Below are positions 1 through 7,556 of a stretch of 64,000 nucleotides of DNA, in pieces. Numbering within the stretch: the first letter of the stretch is position 1; every line of letters begins with the position of its first letter. The notes beneath the pieces were generated by a model, which searched no databases, was not told the DNA's origin, and was given only the letters and a program-made list of their open reading frames with translations. The position numbers and the translations under genes were made by a program. This DNA comes from Candidatus Heimdallarchaeota archaeon (GTDB taxonomy: Archaea > Asgardarchaeota > Heimdallarchaeia > Heimdallarchaeales > Kariarchaeaceae), in the NCBI GenBank assembly GCA_026702845.1, contig JADCLS010000007.1, forward strand, positions 1 through 64,000, given 5' to 3'.

Positions 1-1
1 G

Positions 2-133
2 ATCAGAGGTTTTGTTGCCTCTGACCGAGGCAAGCAAACCCTGGAACGGTTTGCCACCATGTTTGAGACATGGAATCTTAGAGGAAATAATCCATACGAT
101 GAGATTTTGAGAATATTAAGTTGTGGGAGTTAG
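2..133 (+). CDS. C-terminal fragment of an IS66-like transposase (cut by window start)
   Basis: An open frame runs in from the left edge and ends at TAG, giving the last 43 residues of a protein. The tail has a Gly/Phe start, a DRGKQTLERFATM stretch, then ETW..RGNNPYDEIL. This resembles the C-terminus of IS66-type transposases, which usually end in a pattern like R-x-G-A-x-R-F-x(8-12)-T-x-R-x-x-G-x-N-x-x-x-x-L. The catalytic part lies outside the window, so family assignment is tentative and rests on this pattern only. No terminal inverted repeat is recognisable in the 100 bases after the stop. Confidence 0.4.
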   Translation: MRGFVASDRGKQTLERFATMFETWNLRGNNPYDEILRILSCGS

Positions 134-234
134 GATAGGGGGGTAAACAAGTACCATATTTTATTATACTATACTTCCCTTAGTAAGTTCAATCCACACT
201 TTTCATTTCAAGGGTATCACCAAGTTAACTAAAT

Positions 235-888
235 ATGCTACAAGATCTGGAAATCAAATTATCCAAGATGACGCCAGCCACATGGGTATCTCTGAATGCC
301 AGTTTATATTGTGATACACTTATAGAGAAGGAAAAGATCGATATTCTCCAGAAGATATTGAAGGTTCCATTGAAATTCATTGGTCCTGCAGTAATCTGGT
401 CCCCATATGAGGTTCTTGAGTATTATACAAGATTACTCCGGGATAAATATGATGGGATAATGATTGAGGGGATGGTAATTGAGAATAAACCAATGCTGGC
501 ATTCATCAAAACAACAAATATCGACCTCGATTTTATCGGACCACAGCTTACTGATCAAACACATCCTCATTTATTCATTCAGGAACCATCACCAAAGAAA
601 GGCAGGAGAATGGTGTATCTGAGAGATGGAGAATTATACGCTGGGAGTAAAAAACTAGATACTCCCATTAACGAGCTTGGGGATGTAGTTGTGATGACCC
701 GGGATGAGAAGCCCATTCTCGCAAAGAATGTCGGCTTCATTAAATTGAAAGAAGGACCGGGCCTTGTTGCTGATCCTGGAATAATATTCAGGATTGATGA
801 TTCTGAGTATATCATAAAGAGAGATATGTCGATTAGATTAAAACTCAATAATATTGAAATATCAGAGGCACTGTATTATTTAAAATGA
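235..888 (+). CDS. Hypothetical protein, 217 aa
   Basis: I do not recognise this protein. It is soluble, with no signal peptide or membrane segment, and has mixed alpha/beta character. A hydrophobic N-terminal half is followed by a KKGRR basic turn (about 121-125) and beta-rich segments such as GDVVVMTRDEKPILAKNVGFIKL. The last third reads like a strand-rich domain (PGIIFRIDDSEYIIK). Codon use and composition look like those of the neighbours. It stands alone between the transposase tail and a doubtful minus-strand ORF, so context gives no functional clue. ATG at 235 is the first start after an AT-rich leader. Confidence 0.75.
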   Translation: MLQDLEIKLSKMTPATWVSLNASLYCDTLIEKEKIDILQKILKVPLKFIGPAVIWSPYEVLEYYTRLLRDKYDGIMIEGMVIENKPMLAFIKTTNIDLDFIGPQLTDQTHPHLFIQEPSPKKGRRMVYLRDGELYAGSKKLDTPINELGDVVVMTRDEKPILAKNVGFIKLKEGPGLVADPGIIFRIDDSEYIIKRDMSIRLKLNNIEISEALYYLK

Positions 889-1008
889 GAACCCCTTCAT
901 CTCATCTGGTATTGCACCTTCAAGATAATCATGATTATTCATTGATTAGGTATTCATATGATTTATTTGAATTTCATTAAAGGAAGGGTCTAATCTAAAT
1001 TCAAAAAA

Positions 1009-1305
1009 TCATGAAATGAATAAAAAACCAGTTTTTTTCACCATGCGTTGCTGTTCATGTTGTCTTTTGATAATTGTTTCTTTGGCCATGATCGGCTCAT
1101 CATTATTGCTATCAGCATGACTAGCCTTGTTAAACTCATAGTACTTGTCCCAGAATGGGTCGTCTGCATCATGCTCTAGGGCATTGAAACGGATGATATG
1201 AACCATGAACAAGTAATAATCCACTATATTCTTAAGTCTAGGTGTTGAAGCCAATGAGCTCTTCAAATCATTTTGATGGAAACAAATCAGAGCACTAAAG
1301 TTCAT
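1009..1305 (-). CDS. Doubtful small hypothetical protein, 98 aa
   Basis: This frame is the only sizeable one in the 528-base gap between 888 and 1417. The product is hydrophilic, with aromatic stretches (IVDYYLFMVHIIRF), an acidic centre (HDADDPFWDKYYEF) and a basic end. A TTTAAAAG box lies only about 12 bases upstream of the ATG on the minus strand, too close for a normal archaeal promoter. The true start may therefore be an internal Met, or the frame may not be coding. No family is recognised. If it is not a gene, the whole gap holds nothing else I can identify. Confidence 0.3.
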   Translation of the reverse strand: MNFSALICFHQNDLKSSLASTPRLKNIVDYYLFMVHIIRFNALEHDADDPFWDKYYEFNKASHADSNNDEPIMAKETIIKRQHEQQRMVKKTGFLFIS

Positions 1306-1391
1306 TTAACATTCTTTTAAAGCTGTGGGGCTTGAAATGCCAACATCTCTATGAATTGTCTTGCAATCTACCAATCATTTTTTATCGAAGG

Positions 1392-1400
1392 TATTTAAAT
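1392..1400 (+). promoter_or_regulatory. TATA box of the cDPGS-like gene
   Basis: TATTTAAAT is centred about 21 bases before the ATG at 1417. This spacing would put the transcription start at or within a few bases of the start codon, suggesting a leaderless mRNA. The pattern recurs for several genes in this window. Confidence 0.5.
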
Positions 1401-1416
1401 TCAAATTTAGATACTT

Positions 1417-2727
1417 ATGACAAAAGAAAGAGTGCTTATACTTGGTGCCGCAGGAAAAGACTTCCACGTCTTTAACATGGTCTACAGGGCCAACACTGAT
1501 GTTGAGGTAGTAGCCTTCACCGCTACACAGATCCTTGGAATTGCTGGAAGAAAATATCCTCCAGTACTTTCAGGAGAGCTCTACCCTAATGGGATAGATA
1601 TTCTCGATGAGAAGGATCTCGTATCCATCATCAAGGAGAAGAAGATTGATACCTGTGTCTTTGCTTATTCTGATGTCACTCATGAGACAGTGATGAATCT
1701 CGCTTCACTGGCCAATGCCTATGGGGCAGATTTCAAACTATTATCCATGGATAAAACTATGCTCAAGACAGATAAACCAGTGATCTCTATTAATGCGGTG
1801 AGAACAGGTGTAGGTAAGTCACAGACCTCTCGGTATGTCACTGATATCCTAAAGCAAGCAGGAAAGAAGGTAGTTGCCATGAGACATCCCATGCCTTATG
1901 GAGATCTCAGCAAGCAGGTATGTCAGAGATTTGCTGCCTACTCTGATCTCGATAAGTATGAGTGTACCATCGAGGAGAGAGAGGAGTACGAACCTTATAT
2001 TGATAGGGGATTTGTCATCTACGCTGGTGTTGATTATGAGAAGATTCTGAGAGAAGCTGAGAAGGAAGCTGATATCATCATCTGGGATGGTGGTAACAAT
2101 GATACTCCATTTGTGAAGCCTAATCTACACATTTGTTTGGCTGATCCTCACAGACCTGGTCATGAGCTGTTGTATCATCCCGGTGAGACAAATTTCCGTT
2201 CTGCTGATGCTATTGTGGTCAATAAGGTTGATTCTGCCAAGGCAGAGGATGTAGAGTTAGTTATTGCCAATGCAAAGAAATACAATCCCACTGCCACAAT
2301 CATCAAGACCAACTCTCCTGTAACAGTGGAGGATGAGGAGGCTGTGAAGGGTAAGAGAGTACTAGTTATCGAGGATGGCCCCACTATCACTCATGGTTCC
2401 ATGGCTTATGGTGCTGGTATGGTTGCTGCTAAGAAACTTGGACTGGAGGTTGTTGATCCCAAACCCTATCTAGTTGGTACAATCAAGGATGCTTTTGAGA
2501 AGTATACCCAACTGGACATGGCACTTCCTGCACTGGGATACTCTGAGCAACAGCTCAAGGAAATGGAAGAGGTTATCAATGCAGTTGACTGTGATGTTGT
2601 TCTATCAGCAACACCAATTGATATTACTCGAGTACTCAAGGTGGACAAGCCACTGGTACGTGTAAAGTATGAATCAGCTGAAGTGGATGGTACTCCACTT
2701 GCAGATATGGTCAAAAAATTGCTCTAA
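1417..2727 (+). CDS. Cyclic 2,3-diphosphoglycerate synthetase-like P-loop protein
   Basis: At 436 residues it is close to the length of archaeal cyclic 2,3-diphosphoglycerate synthetases, which close 2,3-bisphosphoglycerate to the cyclic compatible solute using ATP. An N-terminal Rossmann-like domain opens with VLILGAAGKDFHVFN. A P-loop follows at GVGKS (residues 131-135), then DGGNNDTPF (a DxGGN-like acidic motif) and a VVNKVDS segment resembling a G4-type NKxD. The protein is soluble and monocistronic, with its own TATA box. Homologs are widespread in archaea that are not known to accumulate cDPG, so the substrate here is uncertain. The family call is secure and the reaction is inferred. 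Confidence 0.85.
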   Translation: MTKERVLILGAAGKDFHVFNMVYRANTDVEVVAFTATQILGIAGRKYPPVLSGELYPNGIDILDEKDLVSIIKEKKIDTCVFAYSDVTHETVMNLASLANAYGADFKLLSMDKTMLKTDKPVISINAVRTGVGKSQTSRYVTDILKQAGKKVVAMRHPMPYGDLSKQVCQRFAAYSDLDKYECTIEEREEYEPYIDRGFVIYAGVDYEKILREAEKEADIIIWDGGNNDTPFVKPNLHICLADPHRPGHELLYHPGETNFRSADAIVVNKVDSAKAEDVELVIANAKKYNPTATIIKTNSPVTVEDEEAVKGKRVLVIEDGPTITHGSMAYGAGMVAAKKLGLEVVDPKPYLVGTIKDAFEKYTQLDMALPALGYSEQQLKEMEEVINAVDCDVVLSATPIDITRVLKVDKPLVRVKYESAEVDGTPLADMVKKLL

Positions 2728-2818
2728 TTGATTTACTGAGGAAATACGTAAAAACTAGTCATTACTATTTTCATAACAAGAAATTTTAATCAATACCAAT
2801 TAAAATAGTATCATAGAG

Positions 2819-4192
2819 ATGTTAATTAAGAATTCATTCACCCTTACCCAAGAGGAAATTGCAGAGCTTTTTGCCACATTGTATGATAGTTTACAGGCAG
2901 ATGGTACTCTTCAATTCCAGATAAAAGGGAGTGCAGCAGTGCTCGAGGTGGGACCTCAGCTTCATACCGAGTTATCTTTCTCAGAGAATTCCTTCTCATT
3001 AAGTCTAAGCTGGTCACAGGATGAGGATGATTCAGAAGAAGAACCAGAACTGGAGCCACCTGTAGCACCAGTTTCCAAAGTACCTCCAACTCAAGCTCCA
3101 GCCAAAGAAGATGAGGATTGGAGGGCACAATTTGACCGGGATATGGCTGGGATGGGTCTTTCTGTCGGAGAAGAACCCCCACAAGCTGCTCCACAGGCAG
3201 TTCCTCAAGCAGAGCCTAAAAGAGAGCAATTTATTCCCTTTGTTCGCGAAGTGAAATTGCAGGAGGAGGAACCAGAGGTGGAAACTATTCCACAGAGTAC
3301 ATATCAACCCGAACAAGAGGAAATAGTACCTACTGTAACTCCAAGTAACAGAAACCTTCCTGATCGTATGACCTTGAATACAACCACTCTATCCTATGAC
3401 CCTGGCGTGTGGACATCATCCTTCTCAATCGAAGAACAACAACCTAAAACTTGGTATCAAATACCCATTGGAGAGGATCTAGAGAATAAGAAATGGGATG
3501 TCGATGATAAGGATATTGCAAGCCCTATTGCACCCACAACCAAATCTGCCTTACGAAGAACAACAACAACAAGACTGGAGGCTGGTGATGATGATCTCTT
3601 CTCATCATTAGATCAACCAGAAGAAAAGATTTCTAAGAAAAAGGAAAAAGTCCAGCAGAAAGCTGAGATTAATAGATCTGAACATACAAAAGTAAAAGTC
3701 ACCACCCCAATTCCTAGTGCAAAGAAAGTAGTCATTGAGGATCAGGTGAGTAACTGGAAGGAACCTGAGAGAGAGGATATTTCTACTGGTGATGACTGGG
3801 TTAGGCCATCAGAAGTGTTGAGAAAGAAGAAGGCCAAGGAATTACGACCTCGTTCCGATACTCCAGATGTTTCTCCTTCTGGAACATCTCCTTCTGCAGC
3901 TCCACAGGCCACACCAGCAGCAGATCCCACTCCATCTACCAAGGCGAATGAGATCATTTCTCAAGTACGTCACTGGGAAGAGCCCAAAAGAGAGGATATC
4001 GCCACAGAGGATGAATGGGTGAAACCTTCAGAATTTCTCAAACGTAAACAGGCTAAAGCCATGAAACCTCCAGAAAAGACAGAAGCACCACCAGAACAGA
4101 AGGAGGAGAGCAGTGCACGTCATCGCAAACCTCCAGTTGCTCCTGATAAAAAGAAGAAGAAAGATAGTGAAAAAGGATGGGCTTCCTGGTAA
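2819..4192 (+). CDS. Amphi-Trp domain protein with long disordered, repeat-bearing tail
   Basis: Residues about 1-65 fit the small amphi-Trp domain: helix TQEEIAELFATLYDSLQ, two strands, then an acidic run after LSLSWS. The function of that domain is unknown. The remaining roughly 390 residues are Pro/Glu/Lys-rich and probably disordered. Two similar segments recur about 73 residues apart, near residues 310 and 383. Their shared pattern is W-x-E-P-x-R-E-D-I-x-T-x-D-x-W-V-x-P-S-E-x-L. The C-terminus is strongly basic (DKKKKKDSEKGWASW). The repeats look like short linear binding motifs. There is no signal peptide. It lies between the cDPGS-like gene and larE, same strand, but not tightly linked. 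Confidence 0.75.
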   Translation: MLIKNSFTLTQEEIAELFATLYDSLQADGTLQFQIKGSAAVLEVGPQLHTELSFSENSFSLSLSWSQDEDDSEEEPELEPPVAPVSKVPPTQAPAKEDEDWRAQFDRDMAGMGLSVGEEPPQAAPQAVPQAEPKREQFIPFVREVKLQEEEPEVETIPQSTYQPEQEEIVPTVTPSNRNLPDRMTLNTTTLSYDPGVWTSSFSIEEQQPKTWYQIPIGEDLENKKWDVDDKDIASPIAPTTKSALRRTTTTRLEAGDDDLFSSLDQPEEKISKKKEKVQQKAEINRSEHTKVKVTTPIPSAKKVVIEDQVSNWKEPEREDISTGDDWVRPSEVLRKKKAKELRPRSDTPDVSPSGTSPSAAPQATPAADPTPSTKANEIISQVRHWEEPKREDIATEDEWVKPSEFLKRKQAKAMKPPEKTEAPPEQKEESSARHRKPPVAPDKKKKKDSEKGWASW

Positions 4193-4254
4193 ATTAAATA
4201 ATTCTAATGTGCAGATACACCAACTATTAAATTAAATCTATTAAAATACAATCT

Positions 4255-5091
4255 ATGGTAATCAACCTCGAGACCATCGATCATGCAAAACTTGCACAAA
4301 AACTTACGGTCATCCAACAGTTACTATCAGATAAGAGGGTTCTTGTGGCATTCTCAGGTGGTGTAGACTCAAGTGTCGTGGCTTATCTCTGCAAGACTTA
4401 TGCCAAGGAGACCAAATTGGTCATGCAGGTTGGTGTTTCCGTCCCTGAGGAGGAACAGGAAATTGCCAGAGCACAAGCAGAGCAGTTAGATCTTGGATTG
4501 GAGTTTCTAGAATATGATGAGCTGGATCATAGTACTGCATACACGAAAAATGATTCAGAACGTTGTTATCACTGCAAAAGTCTGCTCTTTGGGTTTATTA
4601 ATAAATTACGACTTGAATACAACTATGATCTCATTGTTGCTGGTACCAATATTTCAGATCTTACTGGGCATCGTCCAGGATACAAAGCAGGTCAAGAATT
4701 AGGTGTGATCAACCCTCTAGTTGATGCTGGTTTGAGCAAAGTTGAAGTTCGTGCTATTGCTACTGAACAAGGCTTGTTAACAGCAGATAAACCAGCCACA
4801 GCATGTCTAGCTTCTAGAATAGTTACAGGTATCTCAATCAGTAAGGAGAATCTAAAACGAGTTGCTGAAGCTGAACGGTATCTTAAGACAACCTTTGCAC
4901 TACCAAAGGTTAGAGTGCGAGATCATGGAGATCTAGCACGGATCGAGGTTCCAGCTGAGTATATGTATGTATTGTTAGAAAAAGAAACACTGTTTACTAT
5001 TGATACTAATCTCAAACGATTGGGATATACTTATGTCTCTCTTGATATGATAGGGTATCGTCCTGCTGTACCAAAGAATTTTAAGCAGTAG
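4255..5091 (+). CDS. larE: LarE-like ATP-dependent sulfur transferase
   Basis: This is a PP-loop ATPase with the signature SGGVDSS at residues 34-40. It has the family's middle motif SERCYHCK and C-terminal segment LPKVRVRDHGDLARIEV. LarE enzymes adenylate and thiolate pyridinium-dicarboxylate mononucleotide during synthesis of the nickel-pincer cofactor of lactate racemase. The cysteine in TACLASR (C184) corresponds to the sulfur-donating position. C104 and C107 in CYHC give a three-cysteine set like that described for iron-sulfur LarE types. At 278 residues it has the normal length. LarB and LarC are not in the window, so the cofactor role here is inferred. The stop abuts the convergent HMA gene. 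Confidence 0.85.
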   Translation: MVINLETIDHAKLAQKLTVIQQLLSDKRVLVAFSGGVDSSVVAYLCKTYAKETKLVMQVGVSVPEEEQEIARAQAEQLDLGLEFLEYDELDHSTAYTKNDSERCYHCKSLLFGFINKLRLEYNYDLIVAGTNISDLTGHRPGYKAGQELGVINPLVDAGLSKVEVRAIATEQGLLTADKPATACLASRIVTGISISKENLKRVAEAERYLKTTFALPKVRVRDHGDLARIEVPAEYMYVLLEKETLFTIDTNLKRLGYTYVSLDMIGYRPAVPKNFKQ

Positions 5092-5310
5092 TTATTCCAC
5101 GACTTTATATCCCATTTTATTAATGATATCGATGACTTTTCTGCTATTAACTTCAAAATCACCTGAGATCTCCATTTCACCGGTACCAGCATCATGATCT
5201 ACTTTGACAGTACTGGCATCTACAAAATCAAATTTAGATGATCTTGCGGTGATTGCTCGGCTACATGATCCACAAGTCATGCCTTCTATTTTGAGTTCTA
5301 ATTTTGTCAT
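5092..5310 (-). CDS. Heavy-metal-associated (HMA) copper chaperone-like protein
   Basis: A 72-residue single HMA domain with the metal-binding loop GMTCGSC (C13 and C16). It has the beta-alpha-beta pattern and closing Gly-Tyr of the CopZ/Atx1 fold (INKMGYKVVE). Such proteins carry Cu(I) to P1B ATPases. Its stop is immediately next to the stop of larE on the opposite strand. A CopA-type ATPase with two similar HMA domains lies about 57 kb away in this window, and a P1B ATPase and Cys-rich PadR regulator lie within 4 kb. Metal delivery in that network is likely, but the metal is inferred. Confidence 0.88.
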   Translation of the reverse strand: MTKLELKIEGMTCGSCSRAITARSSKFDFVDASTVKVDHDAGTGEMEISGDFEVNSRKVIDIINKMGYKVVE

Positions 5311-5394
5311 ATGAAGAAAATCGGTTAAGAGTTATATAAATGACAAGATAGATGAGGAAAGATTTGATTGCACATGTAGAGATTCTTTACCAGT

Positions 5395-5925
5395 TTATTC
5401 ATTAGGTATTGGTTGATCTGTCCATGATTCCTTGAATTTAGGCAAACCTTGATGATAGGTGAGGATCTGTTTAATCTGAGCAAGATGGCCAAGTTCGTGG
5501 TCTAGGTTATGTTCTATCATTTGCTGATATGATAATTCCTCTCCCCATGGTGCCTTGCATCGTTGAGCAAGTTTATCATCAGTTAATCCTGCTATAATTT
5601 CTCTTGATCTATTCTCAACCAATGTGTACTCATCAATAATTACTTGCAGATCGAGATGAGATTCCTCTAACCTGAAGAAAACATCACCCACCCATTGAGC
5701 ACGCACGGCAAGATTACTCATGGGTGTATTTGGGTCAATAGATTGTTGGATGTAGACGATCTCAGAGGCTAACATATGTCGTAGAATCTCATCTATCGAC
5801 CATTGATGAGAAGAAATTCTAGTCATGATCCATGATTTATCCAATGAATTAAGTGATTGTATCAAAGCATTACGTTGCTGTGAAATTTTGTTATACCTAT
5901 TTCTCCAATATTCTATAGAAGGCAT
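5395..5925 (-). CDS. DinB-family four-helix protein
   Basis: A 176-residue protein with the DinB/YfiT-like helical pattern. Helix 2 carries WSIDEILRHMLASEI, the central part has an aromatic-rich loop, and the last helix is SYQQMIEHNLDHELGHLAQI. This supplies the spaced histidines that bind a divalent metal in the family. DinB proteins include thiol-dependent S-transferases and hydrolases, and a specific reaction cannot be read from sequence. A second DinB-type gene at 17082-17573 shares the PWG...EQ/QQ..EH...H...Q core. It stands alone, divergent from the PadR-type regulator gene. Confidence 0.8.
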   Translation of the reverse strand: MPSIEYWRNRYNKISQQRNALIQSLNSLDKSWIMTRISSHQWSIDEILRHMLASEIVYIQQSIDPNTPMSNLAVRAQWVGDVFFRLEESHLDLQVIIDEYTLVENRSREIIAGLTDDKLAQRCKAPWGEELSYQQMIEHNLDHELGHLAQIKQILTYHQGLPKFKESWTDQPIPNE

Positions 5926-6056
5926 TCTGATGATGATTATTTTTATTCTTAATACAGATTATTACTAAATCATATTGAAATATATATTTTTTATGAAAAA
6001 GTAACAAAATGCTATCAAATGATTTTTTTATCCTGTTTCTACACTGTTGAATATAG

Positions 6057-6488
6057 ATGTCTGAACCCAAACTTACCTCCCTATTCAGAATTCAGACTCT
6101 TCTGTTGCTCAGTGAGGAAAATGCCAAATCTGGATATGATCTAGCCAAGGAACTCAAATCCTTGAGTGGAAAAAAGCCTTCTAGTGGCAAGATGTATCCA
6201 TTCCTACATGAATTGAGAGATTCAGGGTATATTGAAGAGAGAGAAGGAAACGAGCCTGATGGGAGAAATAGAACAGAATATATTTTGACAAACAAAGGAT
6301 TGGAACTTAAAGAAGAACTAACCAACAGAATGGCTAACTTACTCGATATACGTTTGGAACAGAGGTTAGACACTTGTCACCATTGTGGAGTGAAATTGCT
6401 TGATTCCAAAGTGGAAGGTAAGGATAAATCACAATCTCCTGTTGTATTTTGCTGTCATCATTGTAAAGATGCATATTTAAGCCAATGA
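6057..6488 (+). CDS. PadR-type winged-helix regulator with C-terminal Cys-rich metal-binding tail
   Basis: Residues about 10-95 form a PadR winged helix: ALK SGYDLAKEL-like recognition region, GKMYPFLHELRDSGYI, then NRTEYILTNKGLE. The last 40 residues hold CHHCGV and a second cluster CCHHCKDAYL. This is a CxxC...CCxxC arrangement resembling zinc-ribbon/TRASH-type sensor tails. Metal-responsive control is a reasonable inference, supported by the HMA chaperone and P1B ATPase nearby. The gene ends inside the convergent M28 peptidase gene (31-base overlap). A TTTTTTATCC box upstream suggests a short or absent leader. Confidence 0.85.
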   Translation: MSEPKLTSLFRIQTLLLLSEENAKSGYDLAKELKSLSGKKPSSGKMYPFLHELRDSGYIEEREGNEPDGRNRTEYILTNKGLELKEELTNRMANLLDIRLEQRLDTCHHCGVKLLDSKVEGKDKSQSPVVFCCHHCKDAYLSQ

Positions 6489-7510
6489 GCCATACGATTG
6501 ACGAATATAATTGGGAACAGGAATAGTATCGACAATGTGACTGGTGTGTCCTGGAAGGAGCTCTCATACAATGAAGAAAAATTGCTAATGGGAGTGTAAT
6601 AACTAGTTGTGACAGTTGTAGGATCTGCATCAAGTCGATTGACGATCCATTCATACACCACATCAGTAACAATAGCAATATTTTCTGTTGAAATATGGTC
6701 AAAATCATCTTTAGTTGTGTGCCATTCAGGATAATTGAGATCAATAATATCAACTACATCAATGCCTTTGTTCTTGAAGGGAATGTGATCATCAATGATG
6801 GAATACCCAGCAATATCCACGAAAATATCACTGTATCCTAAATCAGCAGCTAGTGACCATATTTCATCAGTTAGAGTATTATCAGAATTCCTTTCTTTTT
6901 TGAGAATCAAATCATCATCTCCAATCATATCCAAGAGGATGAATGCCTCAGTTTGTTCAATTTCATCTGCACTCATTTGGGAGGCATAATAGCTGCTTCC
7001 CACTATCCAATCCCAACCATCCATGCCACCATTTCCTTGATCTTCACCATCAAATAATAAAAATCCCACATCCTCTCTGATTGATATAGGTAATTTGTAC
7101 ATGAGCTCGAGAATTGCAGCCACCCCAGATGCTCCATCATTAGCACCTGGAACAGGTATCTCATGTTTTTCTGGATCGTCATCATTGTCTGCTCGTGCTC
7201 TGCTATCATAATGTGCAGCGATCAAAAGAGAAGGAGTTGACGCAGTGTGGATGAAATAATTTCTCAATTCTATCCCCTTATGAGTAAAATTCTGTGTTTC
7301 AATTATCCATGGATCCTGCACCTTATCATGTATCCATTCTTTGAAATCCAACGAAGCCTGACTTCCAGGTACGCGGGGACCAAGTAACAGTTGTTCTTGA
7401 ATAAATGTGGTTATGGCCTGCTGATCGATGGATGACTGCTGACGTAGTAAAGCAGAACCTGATGGTAAGAAAAGTAATCCAATTAGGATGGCAAACAGCA
7501 GTTTTTTCAC
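6458..7510 (-). CDS. Secreted M28-family metallopeptidase / glutaminyl cyclase-like
   Basis: An N-terminal signal sequence (KKLLFAILIGLLFLPSGSA) precedes an M28 zinc fold. Candidate zinc ligands and catalytic residues are H100 in HYDSR, D125 in GANDG, E156 in FDGED, D194 in LLDMIG and H264 in WHTTKDD. The DDHIPF segment (about 240-245) followed by PEWHT is strikingly like glutaminyl-peptide cyclotransferases, so N-terminal pyroglutamate formation is as plausible as aminopeptidase activity. Residues about 323-338 form a hydrophobic segment, perhaps a membrane anchor. The 350-residue length fits. Its 3' end overlaps the convergent regulator gene. Confidence 0.85.
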   Translation of the reverse strand: MKKLLFAILIGLLFLPSGSALLRQQSSIDQQAITTFIQEQLLLGPRVPGSQASLDFKEWIHDKVQDPWIIETQNFTHKGIELRNYFIHTASTPSLLIAAHYDSRARADNDDDPEKHEIPVPGANDGASGVAAILELMYKLPISIREDVGFLLFDGEDQGNGGMDGWDWIVGSSYYASQMSADEIEQTEAFILLDMIGDDDLILKKERNSDNTLTDEIWSLAADLGYSDIFVDIAGYSIIDDHIPFKNKGIDVVDIIDLNYPEWHTTKDDFDHISTENIAIVTDVVYEWIVNRLDADPTTVTTSYYTPISNFSSLYESSFQDTPVTLSILFLFPIIFVNRMAHWLKYASLQ

Positions 7511-7556
7511 AAGATAATTATCATGATTGCAACTAAAAATGATTCTTTTTCCCCAC

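Noticed and set aside
15..33. Inverted repeat TTGCCTC...GAGGCAA near the left edge
   Set aside because: It lies within the coding frame of the transposase tail, and short dyads of this size occur by chance.
579..848. Minus-strand frame over the first hypothetical gene
   Set aside because: It mirrors the plus-strand gene, lacks a promoter and has Ser/Pro-rich antisense composition.
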